Assembly (NCBI GenBank): GCA_965227535.1
Contig: OZ245761.1
Location: forward strand, 3,162,001-3,226,000
Origin: SZUA-430 sp965227535
GTDB lineage: Bacteria; Pseudomonadota; Alphaproteobacteria; Micropepsales; Micropepsaceae
Length of the DNA stretch: 64,000 nt
Direction of reading: 5' to 3'
This document shows, piece by piece, positions 48,639-60,189 of the stretch. Positions within the stretch are counted from its first letter, which is position 1, and every line of letters starts with the position of its first letter. The position numbers and the translations under genes were made by a program. Below the pieces are notes generated by a model. The model was not told where the DNA came from, ran no database searches, and worked only from the letters and a program-made list of their open reading frames with translations.

Positions 48639-49913
48639 ATGTCGCTTCAAGAAGTGATGAAGCTCCAAGACCTTAAGAACAAAACGCCGGCCGCACTGCT
48701 CGAGCTCGCCGAAGAACTGAAAATCGAAAACGCCAGTGCGATGCGCAAGCAGGACATGATGTTTGCGATCCTGAAGCAGCTGGCCGAGCAAGACGTCGAA
48801 ATCACCGGCTCCGGCGTCGTCGAAGTTTTGTCCGACGGCTTTGGGTTCCTCCGCGCGCCGGAGTCGAACTACCTGCCCGGCCCCGACGACATCTACGTGA
48901 GCCCCACTCAGATCCGCCGCTTCGCACTGCGCACCGGCGACACCGTCGACGGTCCGATCCGCGGACCCAAAGACGGCGAGCGCTATTTCGCGCTGCTCAA
49001 GGTCACGACGATCAATTTCGAAGACCCTGAGAAACAAAAGCACAAAGTCCACTTCGACAACCTGACGCCGCTCTATCCCGATGAGCGCATCAAGCTCGAA
49101 ATCGCCGACCCGACGATCAAGGATCGCTCGGCCCGCGTGATGGACATCGTGACGCCGCTCGGCAAAGGCCAGCGCGCGCTGATCGTCGCGCCGCCCCGCA
49201 CCGGTAAAACCGTGCTGCTGCAGAACATCGCGCGTTCGATCGCCGCGAACCATCCCGAATGCTTCCTGATCGTTCTCCTGATCGACGAACGTCCGGAAGA
49301 AGTCACCGACATGCAGCGCACCGTGAAGGGCGAGGTCATCTCCTCGACCTTCGACGAACCCGCCTCGCGCCACGTCCAAGTCGCCGAAATGGTGATCGAA
49401 AAGGCCAAGCGCCTGGTCGAACACAAACGCGACGTCGTCATCCTGCTGGACTCGGTCACCCGCTTGGGCCGCGCCTACAACACCGTCGTCCCGTCATCGG
49501 GCAAGGTGCTGACCGGCGGCGTCGACGCCAACGCGTTGCAGCGTCCGAAGCGCTTCTTCGGCGCCGCGCGCAACATCGAAGAAGGCGGCTCGCTGACCAT
49601 CATCGCGACGGCCTTGATCGACACCGGCAGCCGCATGGACGAAGTCATCTTCGAAGAGTTCAAGGGCACCGGTAACTCGGAAATCGTCCTCGACCGCAAG
49701 GTCTCCGACAAGCGCGTCTTCCCGTCGATGGACATCCTCAAGTCCGGCACGCGCAAGGAAGAACTGCTCACCGACAAGGCCACGCTGCAGAAGATGTACG
49801 TCCTGCGCCGTATCCTCAACCCGATGGGCGCGACCGATGCGATCGAATTCCTGCTCGACAAGCTCAAGAGCACGAAGACGAACCAGGAATTCTTCGACGC
49901 GATGAACACGTAA
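48639..49913 (+). CDS. rho: Transcription termination factor Rho
   Basis: The 424-aa hexameric RNA helicase has the N-terminal RNA-binding domain (about 50-125, GFGFLRAPESNYLPGPDDIYVS), Walker A PPRTGKT near 186, Walker B in DVVILLDSVTRLGRAYN, and the Q- and R-loops with GGVDANALQRPKRFFGAARN. It terminates transcripts at rut sites. Placement next to the hem genes near the origin is typical of alphaproteobacteria. Confidence 0.98.
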   Translation: MSLQEVMKLQDLKNKTPAALLELAEELKIENASAMRKQDMMFAILKQLAEQDVEITGSGVVEVLSDGFGFLRAPESNYLPGPDDIYVSPTQIRRFALRTGDTVDGPIRGPKDGERYFALLKVTTINFEDPEKQKHKVHFDNLTPLYPDERIKLEIADPTIKDRSARVMDIVTPLGKGQRALIVAPPRTGKTVLLQNIARSIAANHPECFLIVLLIDERPEEVTDMQRTVKGEVISSTFDEPASRHVQVAEMVIEKAKRLVEHKRDVVILLDSVTRLGRAYNTVVPSSGKVLTGGVDANALQRPKRFFGAARNIEEGGSLTIIATALIDTGSRMDEVIFEEFKGTGNSEIVLDRKVSDKRVFPSMDILKSGTRKEELLTDKATLQKMYVLRRILNPMGATDAIEFLLDKLKSTKTNQEFFDAMNT

Positions 49914-49925
49914 TCGGGCGGAAGC

Positions 49926-50483
49926 GTGACGACGTTCGAAGGCTACGAACCCGTCACGCTTCAAACGCCGACGCTCGCCTTAGAACCGCTGCGTGCCGGT
50001 CACGCAGCGGAAACGTTCGAGGCCCTCTCGAACCCCAGCCACTACACCTACATCCCGCAAAACCCGCCCGCGTCGCTCGAAATCCTTCGTCAGCGCTATG
50101 AGCGCCTCGAAGGCCGGCGCTCGCCGAACCGCCGTGAGTTGTGGTTGAACTGGGCGATCCGCGTGCCGACCGGCGAGATCGCGGGCCTCGTCCAAGCCAC
50201 CGGCTATCCCGACGGCCGCGCATTGATGGCCTACGAATTATTCGAAGCATTCCAAGGCCGCGGTCTTGCTGCCCAAGCCGTACGGACGGTGCTTCTCGAT
50301 CTGCGCGAGCGTGCGCGTCTGACCTACGCGACGGCGCAAGTGGATACGCGCAACGCAAAGTCGATGGCGCTGCTCGAACGTTTGGGCTTCACCCGTAAGC
50401 GCTTCATCAAAGACGCCGACACATTCAAAGGCTCGACCAGCGACGAATATGAGTACATCCTCGATCTGGCCACCCTCAAATGA
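49926..50483 (+). CDS. GNAT family N-acetyltransferase
   Basis: The 185-aa protein starts at GTG 49926. It has the acetyl-CoA binding motif of the RimJ-like GNAT group: ALMAYELFEAFQGRGLAAQAVRTVL and NAKSMALLERLGFTRKRF. The substrate is unknown. It overlaps the yjbQ gene by four bases. Confidence 0.88.
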   Translation: MTTFEGYEPVTLQTPTLALEPLRAGHAAETFEALSNPSHYTYIPQNPPASLEILRQRYERLEGRRSPNRRELWLNWAIRVPTGEIAGLVQATGYPDGRALMAYELFEAFQGRGLAAQAVRTVLLDLRERARLTYATAQVDTRNAKSMALLERLGFTRKRFIKDADTFKGSTSDEYEYILDLATLK

Positions 50484-50899
50484 AGCTGATCACGACGACA
50501 CTCAGCGTCAAAACAACAGGCCCCGGTCTAACGGGCATCTCGGCCGACGTCGCGCGTTGGCTCAGCAAGCAGCCGTCAGGCGACGGCCAGCTGACCCTCT
50601 TCATCCGCCACACCTCGGCCTCGCTGACCATCCAGGAAAACGCCGATCCCGACGTGCTCAAAGACCTTGAGACGTTCATGCGCAAACTCGCGCCGTGGGA
50701 AGAAGGCCTCTACCGCCACAACACCGAAGGCCCCGACGACATGCCGGCCCACATCCGCGCCGCGCTGACGGCGACCTCGCTCACAATTCCCGTGATCGGC
50801 GGCGCCTTAGCTCTGGGCACATGGCAGGGCATCTACGTCTGGGAGCATCGCGCCGACCCGCAACAACGTGAGGTCGTCGTCCAGCTTCTGACGGCGTGA
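50480..50899 (+). CDS. YjbQ/UPF0047 secondary thiamine-phosphate synthase-like protein
   Basis: The 139-aa protein carries the conserved core LTLFIRHTSASLTIQENADP and RHNTEGPDDMPAHIRAAL, with the His residues of the family's metal site. E. coli YjbQ has weak thiamine-phosphate synthase activity; the true role is unsettled. It overlaps the GNAT gene and is followed by a secreted protein. Confidence 0.92.
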   Translation: MKLITTTLSVKTTGPGLTGISADVARWLSKQPSGDGQLTLFIRHTSASLTIQENADPDVLKDLETFMRKLAPWEEGLYRHNTEGPDDMPAHIRAALTATSLTIPVIGGALALGTWQGIYVWEHRADPQQREVVVQLLTA

Positions 50900-50961
50900 C
50901 GGCGGCACGCCGCTTCGCTAGATTGCGCCGGCTCAAGGCATCACCGGACAGCGGACCATCC

Positions 50962-51822
50962 ATGCGCGCGCTCTGCAGATACATCGCAGCTCTTGTTTTC
51001 TTCATCCCCATCGCGGCGCACGCCGAACCTCTCTCTGAGGAACGCCAGGCCTTTCTCGAAGGCGTCTGGAAAGGCATCTCAACCGAGGTCAGCGCCGACA
51101 AACTCTGCTCACAGACCAACCCGCCGACCGGCGTGATGACGTTGTCGATTGAGTTCTTGCGCTCGGGCGGCGTCGCCTTCGCCGACGACGGCACCGAATC
51201 CGCCTCGCGCGGACCCATCACCGAACCGGGCGAAGAGAACGGCATCGTCGAGCTCACCTTCGGCGGCGACGTTTGGCGCTTCCGCCCCGACGGTCCGCAG
51301 GTCATGTACCGCGTCCGCACCTCAGCCTCATTGGGCGGCGGCGTCGACACCATGGTCTTCAAGCGCTGCCAGAAAGCAGCCGATCGCGCCGCCATCGCCC
51401 TCGACAACGAAGCCCTCAAATTCCTCGCGGCGGATCTGCCGGGCGACGAAGCGTTCTTCATGGACGACCGCCTCGCCGCGAAATCCGGCGACCGCTGCGC
51501 CGTCAACGAAACGCAATATTTGTTCTTCGTCCTGATCGGCCCGGCCGAATTCCGCGTCAGCCGTTGGAACAGCTTCGCCCTCGCCGACAAGCTCGCGGCG
51601 AAAGCAAAGGTAAAGCTCCCGCCGCTCGATCCAGTCGCCAACTGGAAAATCGAAAACGCCCGCGTCGACGGCGCCAAGTATGCCTTCCTCATGCGCGACT
51701 ACGACAACGCTGAAGCCCTGCCGGAAACGATCCACGTCGAGGTCAAACCCGACGGCTCTGTCGCCATTCCGGAATGGCGTCGCACCTACATCCGCTGCAC
51801 CAAGTTCCAATCGAGAAGCTGA
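50962..51822 (+). CDS. Secreted hypothetical protein
   Basis: The product (286 aa from ATG 50962) has a signal peptide (ALCRYIAALVFFIPIAAHA). The mature part has paired Cys residues and a beta-rich pattern (MTLSIEFLRSGGVAFADDG, MYRVRTSASLGGGVDTMVF) with an AEFRVSRWNSFALADKL segment. I do not recognise a family. It is followed 53 bp later by the sugar dehydrogenase gene. A start at 50896 would overlap the yjbQ stop and only add Arg/Ala residues. Confidence 0.75.
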   Translation: MRALCRYIAALVFFIPIAAHAEPLSEERQAFLEGVWKGISTEVSADKLCSQTNPPTGVMTLSIEFLRSGGVAFADDGTESASRGPITEPGEENGIVELTFGGDVWRFRPDGPQVMYRVRTSASLGGGVDTMVFKRCQKAADRAAIALDNEALKFLAADLPGDEAFFMDDRLAAKSGDRCAVNETQYLFFVLIGPAEFRVSRWNSFALADKLAAKAKVKLPPLDPVANWKIENARVDGAKYAFLMRDYDNAEALPETIHVEVKPDGSVAIPEWRRTYIRCTKFQSRS

Positions 51823-51875
51823 CGGGGAACCACATACCCGCCGTCGCGTTGAACACCGAACCGGAAGGAGGCGTC

Positions 51876-52997
51876 ATGCGCCCGCTCAAGCACGTCACCG
51901 CCACGCTCGTCATCGCCACAGCCGCCGCGACGGCCTGCACCCAGGCCCAAGGCGAAACGGTCGACACCAAATCCGGCAAAGTCACCGTCGAAGAATTGGC
52001 GTCCGGCCTCGACCACCCCTGGGGCATGGCCTTCTTGCCCGACGGCCGGTTGCTGGTGACGGAGCGCAACGGCGGCCTACGCATTCTAAGTACCGACAAC
52101 AAGCTGTCGCCGGCGTTGGCGGGCATCCCGGAGGTCAGCGCACGCGGGCAGGGCGGACTGCTCGACGTCGCGCTCGATCCTGACTTCGCCGCCAACCGCA
52201 CGATCTATTTCTCTTACGCCGAACCCGGTGGCGCAGGCGCATCGACGGCCTTCGCCCGCGCGACGCTCGGCGAAGGCCGCGTTGAAAACGTCAAAGTGAT
52301 ATTCCGCCAAGAGCCGAAAGTGTCCGGCAGCGGCCACTACGGCGGCCGCATCGTCTTCGCGCGCGACGGCCACATGTTCCTGACGACCGGCGAGCGCCAA
52401 AAATTCGATCCGTCGCAAGACCTCAACAGCCACCTCGGCAAGGTCATCCGCCTCAACAAGGACGGCTCGGTCCCGAAGGACAATCCGTTCGTCGGCCGCA
52501 CAGATGCAAAACCGGAAATCTGGTCCTACGGACACCGCAACGTCCAAGGCGCCGCGATCGACCCGGCGACCGGCATACTCTGGACGATCGAGTTCGGCCC
52601 GAAGGGCGGCGACGAATTGAACCGCCCGGAAGCCGGCAAGAACTATGGCTGGCCGCTCGTCAGCTGGGGCAACCACTACGACGGCCGCGACATCCCCGAT
52701 CCGCCGACGCGCCCCGACCTCACCGACGCCGTGAAGTACTGGAATCCGGTCATCTCGCCCTCAGGCATGATCTTCTACACCGGCGCCAAGTTCCCCGGCT
52801 GGAAGGGCAACTTGCTGATCGCCGGTTTGAGCTCGCAGTCACTCACGCGTCTGACGATCCAAGGCGGCAAAGTCACCGACGAAGAACGCATCGACATGGG
52901 CGAACGGATCCGCGATGTGGAGCAGGGCCCGGACGGTTCGATTTACGTCGTGACGGATGAAGGCGACGGCAAGATTTGGCGCCTGCGCCCGCAATAA
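51876..52997 (+). CDS. PQQ-dependent sugar dehydrogenase-like (Gdh/HHIP) protein
   Basis: The 373-aa protein begins at ATG 51876 with GGAGG upstream and has a signal ending TAC, possibly a lipoprotein site at Cys21. The six-bladed propeller shows GLDHPWGMAFLPDGRLLVTER, QGGLLDVALDPDFAANRTIYFSYA, the catalytic His region in SGSGHYGGRIVFARDGHMFLTTG and NYGWPLVSWGNHYDG. Such soluble or lipid-anchored enzymes oxidise aldoses with PQQ in the periplasm. PQQ synthesis genes are not in view. Confidence 0.9.
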   Translation: MRPLKHVTATLVIATAAATACTQAQGETVDTKSGKVTVEELASGLDHPWGMAFLPDGRLLVTERNGGLRILSTDNKLSPALAGIPEVSARGQGGLLDVALDPDFAANRTIYFSYAEPGGAGASTAFARATLGEGRVENVKVIFRQEPKVSGSGHYGGRIVFARDGHMFLTTGERQKFDPSQDLNSHLGKVIRLNKDGSVPKDNPFVGRTDAKPEIWSYGHRNVQGAAIDPATGILWTIEFGPKGGDELNRPEAGKNYGWPLVSWGNHYDGRDIPDPPTRPDLTDAVKYWNPVISPSGMIFYTGAKFPGWKGNLLIAGLSSQSLTRLTIQGGKVTDEERIDMGERIRDVEQGPDGSIYVVTDEGDGKIWRLRPQ

Positions 52998-52998
52998 C

Positions 52999-53802
52999 TC
53001 ACCGGGCCGTCATCCCGCCGTCGATGACCATCTCCGACCCGGTCATGAACGCGGCGTCGTCGGAGGCCAGAAACACGACCGCGTTCGCGACGTCGGCGGC
53101 GACGCCCAATCGTCCCAGCGGATGGAGCGCGATCATGTTCGTGCGCACCTCGTTCGCGCCACCGCCGGCGACGGCGGCGAAATCGTCGATCACCTGTTGG
53201 CCCATCATCGTATCGATGATGCCGGGGTGGATGGAGTTGACGCGGATCTTCAAACCCAATTGCGCGCATTCCAGAGCCGCGCCTTTCGTCATCAAACGCA
53301 CCGCGCCTTTCGACGCGTTGTAGGGCACCGCGAACGCGGTGCCCGTCAGTCCGGCCACCGAAGAGAGATTGATGATCGAGCCGCCGCCGGGCCACTGCGC
53401 GCCGCGTTTGCCGATTGCGGGTAACGCTGTCTTCATGCCCAGAAAAACGCCCTCAACGTTGATCGACTGCATGTGGCGAAACTCTTCGATCGACGTCGCC
53501 GTCATCGGCTTCAAGGCAAAGATGCCGGCGTTGTTGACCAGAATGTCGAGCCCGCCGAACCGCTTCTCGGCCGTCGCCACCGCCTCGACCCACGCGCGCT
53601 CATCGCGCACGTCGTGATGCACATAACCCGCGCGCGCGCCGGTCTCTGCAATCGCAGCAGCCGCGCGCTCGCCGTCCGCATCAAGCACGTCTGTGATCAG
53701 CACCGCAGCACCCGCCGCCGCGAGCGCCTGCGCCGACGCGGCGCCGAGGCCGCGCGCGCCGCCCGTTACCAGTGCGACCCGTCCCGTAAGTTTCCCGGCC
53801 AT
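52999..53802 (-). CDS. Short-chain dehydrogenase/reductase
   Basis: The 267-aa protein from ATG 53802 has the NAD(P) motif TGGARGLGAASAQAL, the NNAG strand VNNAGIFALKPM and the catalytic Ser-Tyr-Lys (LSSVAGLTGTAFAVPYNASKGAV). An Asp (ITDVLDAD) after strand two favours NAD. The substrate is unknown. It diverges from the HD-oxygenase-like gene; a 20-bp dyad lies between them. Confidence 0.92.
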   Translation of the reverse strand: MAGKLTGRVALVTGGARGLGAASAQALAAAGAAVLITDVLDADGERAAAAIAETGARAGYVHHDVRDERAWVEAVATAEKRFGGLDILVNNAGIFALKPMTATSIEEFRHMQSINVEGVFLGMKTALPAIGKRGAQWPGGGSIINLSSVAGLTGTAFAVPYNASKGAVRLMTKGAALECAQLGLKIRVNSIHPGIIDTMMGQQVIDDFAAVAGGGANEVRTNMIALHPLGRLGVAADVANAVVFLASDDAAFMTGSEMVIDGGMTAR

Positions 53803-53851
53803 ATTTCGAACCTCCACGTATTTCCCGACTGTTTCTGTCTTTCAGAACCAC

Positions 53852-53871
53852 GTCAAATCGCGTGATTTGAC
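53852..53871. promoter_or_regulatory. Palindromic operator between SDR and HD-domain genes
   Basis: Perfect 8-bp arms GTCAAATC and GATTTGAC around a GCGT spacer lie in the divergent promoter region, 50 bp from the SDR start and 56 bp from the HD-protein start. Confidence 0.6.
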
Positions 53872-53927
53872 GATTGACCCGCGGCACGTCACCCTGTCCG
53901 GAATGTGAAATGAGGAGTCCGACGAAA

Positions 53928-54539
53928 ATGGATGGGGAATCGAACGCCAAAGATCATGACCGCGCGAAGTATCACGCGATGATGGACGGCACACAGGACG
54001 ATTGGGACATCATCGTCAAGCACGCGGCGCCGTTCCAGAAGGATCTGCCGAACCGCATCATCTCTCATCTGAAATTGCTCAAAGGCGATTGCGGCGGCTT
54101 CCCGGTCGACCGATTGGAGCACTGCCTCCAAACCGCCACGCGCGCCCATCAAGCCGGCGAAGACGAAGAGTACGTCGTCTGCGCGCTGGTCCACGACATC
54201 GGCGACACGTTAGGCCCGGCCAACCATGCCGACGTCGCCGCCGTCATCGTGAAGCCCTACGTGTCGGAGCGAAACCACTGGATCGTCGAAAAGCACGGCA
54301 TGTTCCAGGGCTATTACTTCTTCCACTTCCTAGGCCTCGACCGGAACATGCGCGACCAATTCCGCGGCCACCCGCACTTCGAACCCTGCGCGCAGTTTTG
54401 CCATCTCTACGATCAGGTGGCGTTCGATCCGAATTTCAAGTCGATGCCGCTGGAAGCCTTCGAACCGATGATCCAACGCACCTTCATGCGTCCAAAAAAT
54501 TCGATGTACCTCCGCAAACCCGCGCAAGCCGCCGAGTAG
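53928..54539 (+). CDS. HD-domain oxygenase-like protein (PhnZ/MIOX relative)
   Basis: The 203-aa protein is read from ATG 53928 with GAGGAG ten bases upstream. Metal ligands of a dinuclear HD site are in place: His65 (RLEHCLQTA), His89-Asp90 (VHDIGD), His100, His123 (EKHGMFQGYY) and Asp162 (YDQVAFDPNF). This five-ligand set and the LEHCLQTA/HDIGD spacing resemble PhnZ- and TmpB-type mixed-valent diiron oxygenases rather than HD phosphohydrolases. Substrate and activity are inferred. It diverges from the SDR gene. Confidence 0.75.
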   Translation: MDGESNAKDHDRAKYHAMMDGTQDDWDIIVKHAAPFQKDLPNRIISHLKLLKGDCGGFPVDRLEHCLQTATRAHQAGEDEEYVVCALVHDIGDTLGPANHADVAAVIVKPYVSERNHWIVEKHGMFQGYYFFHFLGLDRNMRDQFRGHPHFEPCAQFCHLYDQVAFDPNFKSMPLEAFEPMIQRTFMRPKNSMYLRKPAQAAE

Positions 54540-54581
54540 TCTGGAGCGCGGGCGTCCCACCGCTCTTCCTGATTCACCAGA

Positions 54582-55556
54582 CTACGGAATGAGCACCAGC
54601 GACCCGGTCGTCTGGCGGCTCTCGATCGCGCGATGCGCCTCGGCCGCTTGCGAAAGCGGGAAACTTTTCGGCTCGCTCTTCCGGATCACGCCGCGCGCGA
54701 CGAGGTCGAAGAGTTCGCCGGCCGCCGCGTCCAATTCCTCCGGCGTTGTCACATAGTGGAACATCGTCGGCCGCGTGAAGAACAGCGATCCCTTCTGCGC
54801 CAGCAGCGCCGGCTCGAACGGCGGCACCGGCCCGCTCGCATTTCCGAAGCTGACGAAGAGACCAAGCGGCGCCAGTGAGTCGATCGACGCCATGAACGTG
54901 TCGCGCCCGACCGAGTCATAGACGACCGGCACGCCCTTGCCCCCGGTGATCTCGCGCACGCGGCTCGCAATATTCTCGCGCGACGAGACGATCACGTGAT
55001 GACAACCCAGCCGCTGCGCCAGCGCAACCTTGCTGTCGTTGCCGACGGTCCCGATGACGGTCGCACCAAGAAAGCGCGCCCACTGAATGGCGATCATGCC
55101 GACCCCGCCGGCGGCCGCATGAAACAGGATGGGCTCACCCGCGGCGACCTTGTGCGTCCGCCGCAGCAAGAAATGCGCGGTCAGACCCTTCAGCATCAAC
55201 GACGCCGCGATCTCATCGCTGACGCCGTCGGGAATCTTGAACGCACGGTTGGCGACGACGTTGTTGGCCTCGCTGTAAGCGCCGAGCGGCCCGGTCGCAT
55301 AGACGATGCGGTCGCCTTCGCGAAAGCGCGTGACGCCCGCGCCGACCTGCTCGACCACGCCGGCCGCCTCCATCCCAAGCCCCGAAGGCAGAGGCAGTTT
55401 GTAGAGTCCGGTCCGGTGATACGTGTCGATGAAGTTGACGCCGATCGCCGTGTGCCGCACGCGAACTTCGCCGTCGCCCGGCGGTGCCAGCGTCACCGCC
55501 TGAAACGACAACACGTCGGGCCCGCCGACCTTCTCGAACCGGATCGCACGCGTCAT
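54582..55556 (-). CDS. Quinone oxidoreductase (zeta-crystallin type)
   Basis: The 324-aa protein is taken from ATG 55556; the frame is open much further upstream, over the next gene, but that part is a shadow. It has GMEAAGVVEQVGAGVTRF, NAFKIPDGV-like sequence and the NADPH motif HAAAGGVGMIAIQWARFLGA, with no zinc ligands. It reduces quinones by one electron. It lies downstream of the DLH and DUF255 genes on the same strand. Confidence 0.92.
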   Translation of the reverse strand: MTRAIRFEKVGGPDVLSFQAVTLAPPGDGEVRVRHTAIGVNFIDTYHRTGLYKLPLPSGLGMEAAGVVEQVGAGVTRFREGDRIVYATGPLGAYSEANNVVANRAFKIPDGVSDEIAASLMLKGLTAHFLLRRTHKVAAGEPILFHAAAGGVGMIAIQWARFLGATVIGTVGNDSKVALAQRLGCHHVIVSSRENIASRVREITGGKGVPVVYDSVGRDTFMASIDSLAPLGLFVSFGNASGPVPPFEPALLAQKGSLFFTRPTMFHYVTTPEELDAAAGELFDLVARGVIRKSEPKSFPLSQAAEAHRAIESRQTTGSLVLIP

Positions 55557-55567
55557 GGGACGAAGCC

Positions 55568-56266
55568 TCAGCTCAGATGGGTTTTGAAGAATTCCGCCGT
55601 GCGCGCATTGGCCAGATCCGCCGCCGCCTTGTCGAAGTGCTGACCGCCGACGCGCGCGAAGGCGTGATCGACCCCCGCATACTGATGCGTGGTGACGAAG
55701 GGGTGATCCTTGAGCGCATCGATGATCTGCGACTGCGCCGCGGGCGGCACGAACTGATCCTTCTCCGCGAGGTGCAACAGCAGCGGCTTCTTGATCTTGT
55801 CTTTCTCGTTCAGCGCCTGCTCGATGCTCACGCCGTAATAACCGACCGCAGCGTCCACATTCGTCCGCGCCGCCGTCAGATAGGCGAGATACCCGCCCAA
55901 GCAATAGCCGACCGCACCAATCTTCGGACCGGCGCCGGGCACGCCGCGCAGATGCGTGATGGCCAGCTGAATATCCTTCACGCCCGTCTCGGCGTTGAAC
56001 TTCTGATAAAGCTCGAACGCCTTCTTCCATTCCGCTTCCGACTTGTCGGTGATCTGGATGTTCGGCTCCAACCGCCAGAAGAGATCGGGCGCCAGCGCAA
56101 AATATCCGTGCGCCGCCAGCCCGTCGCAGATATCGCGCACGACCTGGTTCACGCCGAAGATCTCTTGGATCACGACAATGCCCGGCCCCTTGTTCGACGA
56201 AGGCTGCGCGAGATAGGCGCCGAACTTTCCGTCCGGACTGCTGAGCGTAATGTCGGTGCCGGCCAT
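55568..56266 (-). CDS. Dienelactone hydrolase family protein
   Basis: The 232-aa alpha/beta hydrolase has the catalytic Cys122 in GAVGYCLGGYLAYL, Asp in LLHLAEKDQFVPP and His in YAGVDHAFARVG. Its start IVVIQEIFGVNQVVRDICD is typical. It may act on carboxymethylenebutenolide or other esters; the real substrate is unknown. It lies between the quinone oxidoreductase and the DUF255 gene, with short gaps, so the three may be cotranscribed. Confidence 0.92.
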   Translation of the reverse strand: MAGTDITLSSPDGKFGAYLAQPSSNKGPGIVVIQEIFGVNQVVRDICDGLAAHGYFALAPDLFWRLEPNIQITDKSEAEWKKAFELYQKFNAETGVKDIQLAITHLRGVPGAGPKIGAVGYCLGGYLAYLTAARTNVDAAVGYYGVSIEQALNEKDKIKKPLLLHLAEKDQFVPPAAQSQIIDALKDHPFVTTHQYAGVDHAFARVGGQHFDKAAADLANARTAEFFKTHLS

Positions 56267-56275
56267 CGTGTCTCC

Positions 56276-58342
<2,067 letters not shown>

Positions 58343-58487
58343 GGGGTGGAGCGCTCCCTGAGCGGCGGAAAGGAGTTGCGAAAACCGAGTGCTGCGTCCG
58401 GCTTCGGCTCGCGCTAAGGTCGCGCGTCTTTGCCCCATTCAGGCATTCAAGCGGGCAACATCAAGCGGAAGGCCGAACGTTCGAGTC

Positions 58488-58781
58488 ATGAAAATCACAA
58501 TTGAAGTCGATTGTACACCCGCCGAAGCCAGGGCCTACATGGGCCTGCCGGACGTGGAACCGCTGCAGGCGGAAGTGATGGGCGAGATCCAGCGCCGCGC
58601 CATGCAAGCCCTCGCCATGACCGACCCCCAGCAGCTCCTGAAGAACTGGGTGCCATGGGGCGCGCAGGGCATGGAGGCCTTCTCGAACATCATGCGCGCC
58701 GCGACCGGCACCGCCGGCAGCCGCAGCACCAAGGACGACGACGAGCCGCCGCCGTCGTCGCGCCCCAAGGGCCGCAGCTGA
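58488..58781 (+). CDS. DUF6489 family protein
   Basis: The 97-aa product starts at ATG 58488 with a KITIEVDCTPAEARAYMGLPDVEPLQ block and a Gly/Ser/Pro-rich tail. It matches the small DUF6489 group found upstream of mnmE in alphaproteobacteria. It is probably helical and cytosolic. Function unknown. Confidence 0.82.
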   Translation: MKITIEVDCTPAEARAYMGLPDVEPLQAEVMGEIQRRAMQALAMTDPQQLLKNWVPWGAQGMEAFSNIMRAATGTAGSRSTKDDDEPPPSSRPKGRS

Positions 58782-58803
58782 TCGCACCCAGGGCTTGCTC
58801 GAC

Positions 58804-60147
58804 ATGACCCGCCGTCGAACGATCTTCGCCCTATCGTCGGCGAGGGGACGCGCCGGCGTCTGCGTCTTCCGCCTCTCCGGTCCCGGCACCCGCGCCGCCA
58901 TCGAAGTCCTGACGGCGCGCCCCGCACCCGCACCCCGGCACGCCGCCCTCCGTGACGTGCGCCTGGCCGACGGCACGCCGATCGACCGCGGCCTGGTGCT
59001 CTGGTTTCCAGCCCCCGCCAGTTTCACCGGCGAGGACGTCGCCGAGATCCACCTGCACGGGGGCCCCGCCGTCATCTCAGCGATGACCCGCCGCCTCGCC
59101 GAACTCGAAGACCTCCGCCCCGCCGACGCCGGCGAGTTCACGCGCCGCGCCTTCGCGAACGGCAAACTCGACCTAACAGAAGCCGAAGGCCTCGCCGACC
59201 TCATCGGCGCCGAGACCGAACAACAGCGCCGCCTCGCGCTCCGCCAACTCGGAGGCGAACTGAAACAGCAGTACGAGCACTGGCGTACCGACCTCATCAG
59301 AGCGCTCGCCCACCTTGAGGCCTCGATCGACTTCGTCGACGAAGATCTCCCCGAAGGACTGGCCGCCGAAGTCCGCACCCGCACCACCACATTGGCGAGC
59401 GCGATCGAACACCATCTCGCCGATCAGCGCCGCGGCGAGATCGTACGCGACGGTTTCACCGTGGTGATCCTCGGCGCCCCAAACGTCGGCAAGTCATCGC
59501 TGCTGAATGCACTCGCCCGCCGCGACGTCGCGATCGTCTCGGCAATCCCCGGCACCACGCGCGATGCGATCGAAGTCGATCTCGACCTCGGCGGCTACGC
59601 CGTCACGCTGATCGACACAGCAGGCCTGCGCGAGACCACAGACGAAATCGAAAGCGAAGGCATCCGTCGCGCACGCGCGAAAGCCGAACACGCCGACCTT
59701 CGCCTCGGTGTCGTTGATGCGAAATCTGTGGATGATTCACGTGTGTCACCAGAATTATCGGAAGGCGACGCGATCCTCCTAAACAAGAGCGATCTAGCGC
59801 CCAATCAAACTGTCCCCGAGTCCAGCACACACCACACGCTACGCATCTCCGCTAAGACGGGCGAAGGCATCGAAGCCCTACTGTCGTGGCTCGAAGCGCA
59901 AGTCATCACCCGCGTCGGCGCAACAGAGTCGATGCCGATGACCAGAGCCCGCCACCGCGAAGCCCTCGAAGATGCACTCGCCGCACTGAAGCGCGTCCCC
60001 GCATCGTTGAGCGACACCGCTCCATCACTCGACCTAGCCGCCGAAGACCTCCGCATCGCAGCGCGAGCCCTAGGCCGCATCACCGGCCGCGTCGACGTGG
60101 AAGATCTACTCGACGTAATCTTCCGCGAGTTCTGCATCGGCAAATAG
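58804..60147 (+). CDS. mnmE: tRNA modification GTPase MnmE
   Basis: The 447-aa protein starts at ATG 58804. It has the N-terminal folate-binding domain (LSGPGTRAAIEVL), G1 GAPNVGKSSLLNAL near 225, G3 DTAGLRET, G4-like NKSD, and the C-terminal FCIGK with the conserved Cys. With MnmG it installs the xm5U group at U34. The gene precedes mnmG by about 295 bp that hold repeats and parS-like sites. Confidence 0.97.
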   Translation: MTRRRTIFALSSARGRAGVCVFRLSGPGTRAAIEVLTARPAPAPRHAALRDVRLADGTPIDRGLVLWFPAPASFTGEDVAEIHLHGGPAVISAMTRRLAELEDLRPADAGEFTRRAFANGKLDLTEAEGLADLIGAETEQQRRLALRQLGGELKQQYEHWRTDLIRALAHLEASIDFVDEDLPEGLAAEVRTRTTTLASAIEHHLADQRRGEIVRDGFTVVILGAPNVGKSSLLNALARRDVAIVSAIPGTTRDAIEVDLDLGGYAVTLIDTAGLRETTDEIESEGIRRARAKAEHADLRLGVVDAKSVDDSRVSPELSEGDAILLNKSDLAPNQTVPESSTHHTLRISAKTGEGIEALLSWLEAQVITRVGATESMPMTRARHREALEDALAALKRVPASLSDTAPSLDLAAEDLRIAARALGRITGRVDVEDLLDVIFREFCIGK

Positions 60148-60189
60148 CGATCCACCGTATACGGATCATCACAAAGGCCCAGCGTCTCT

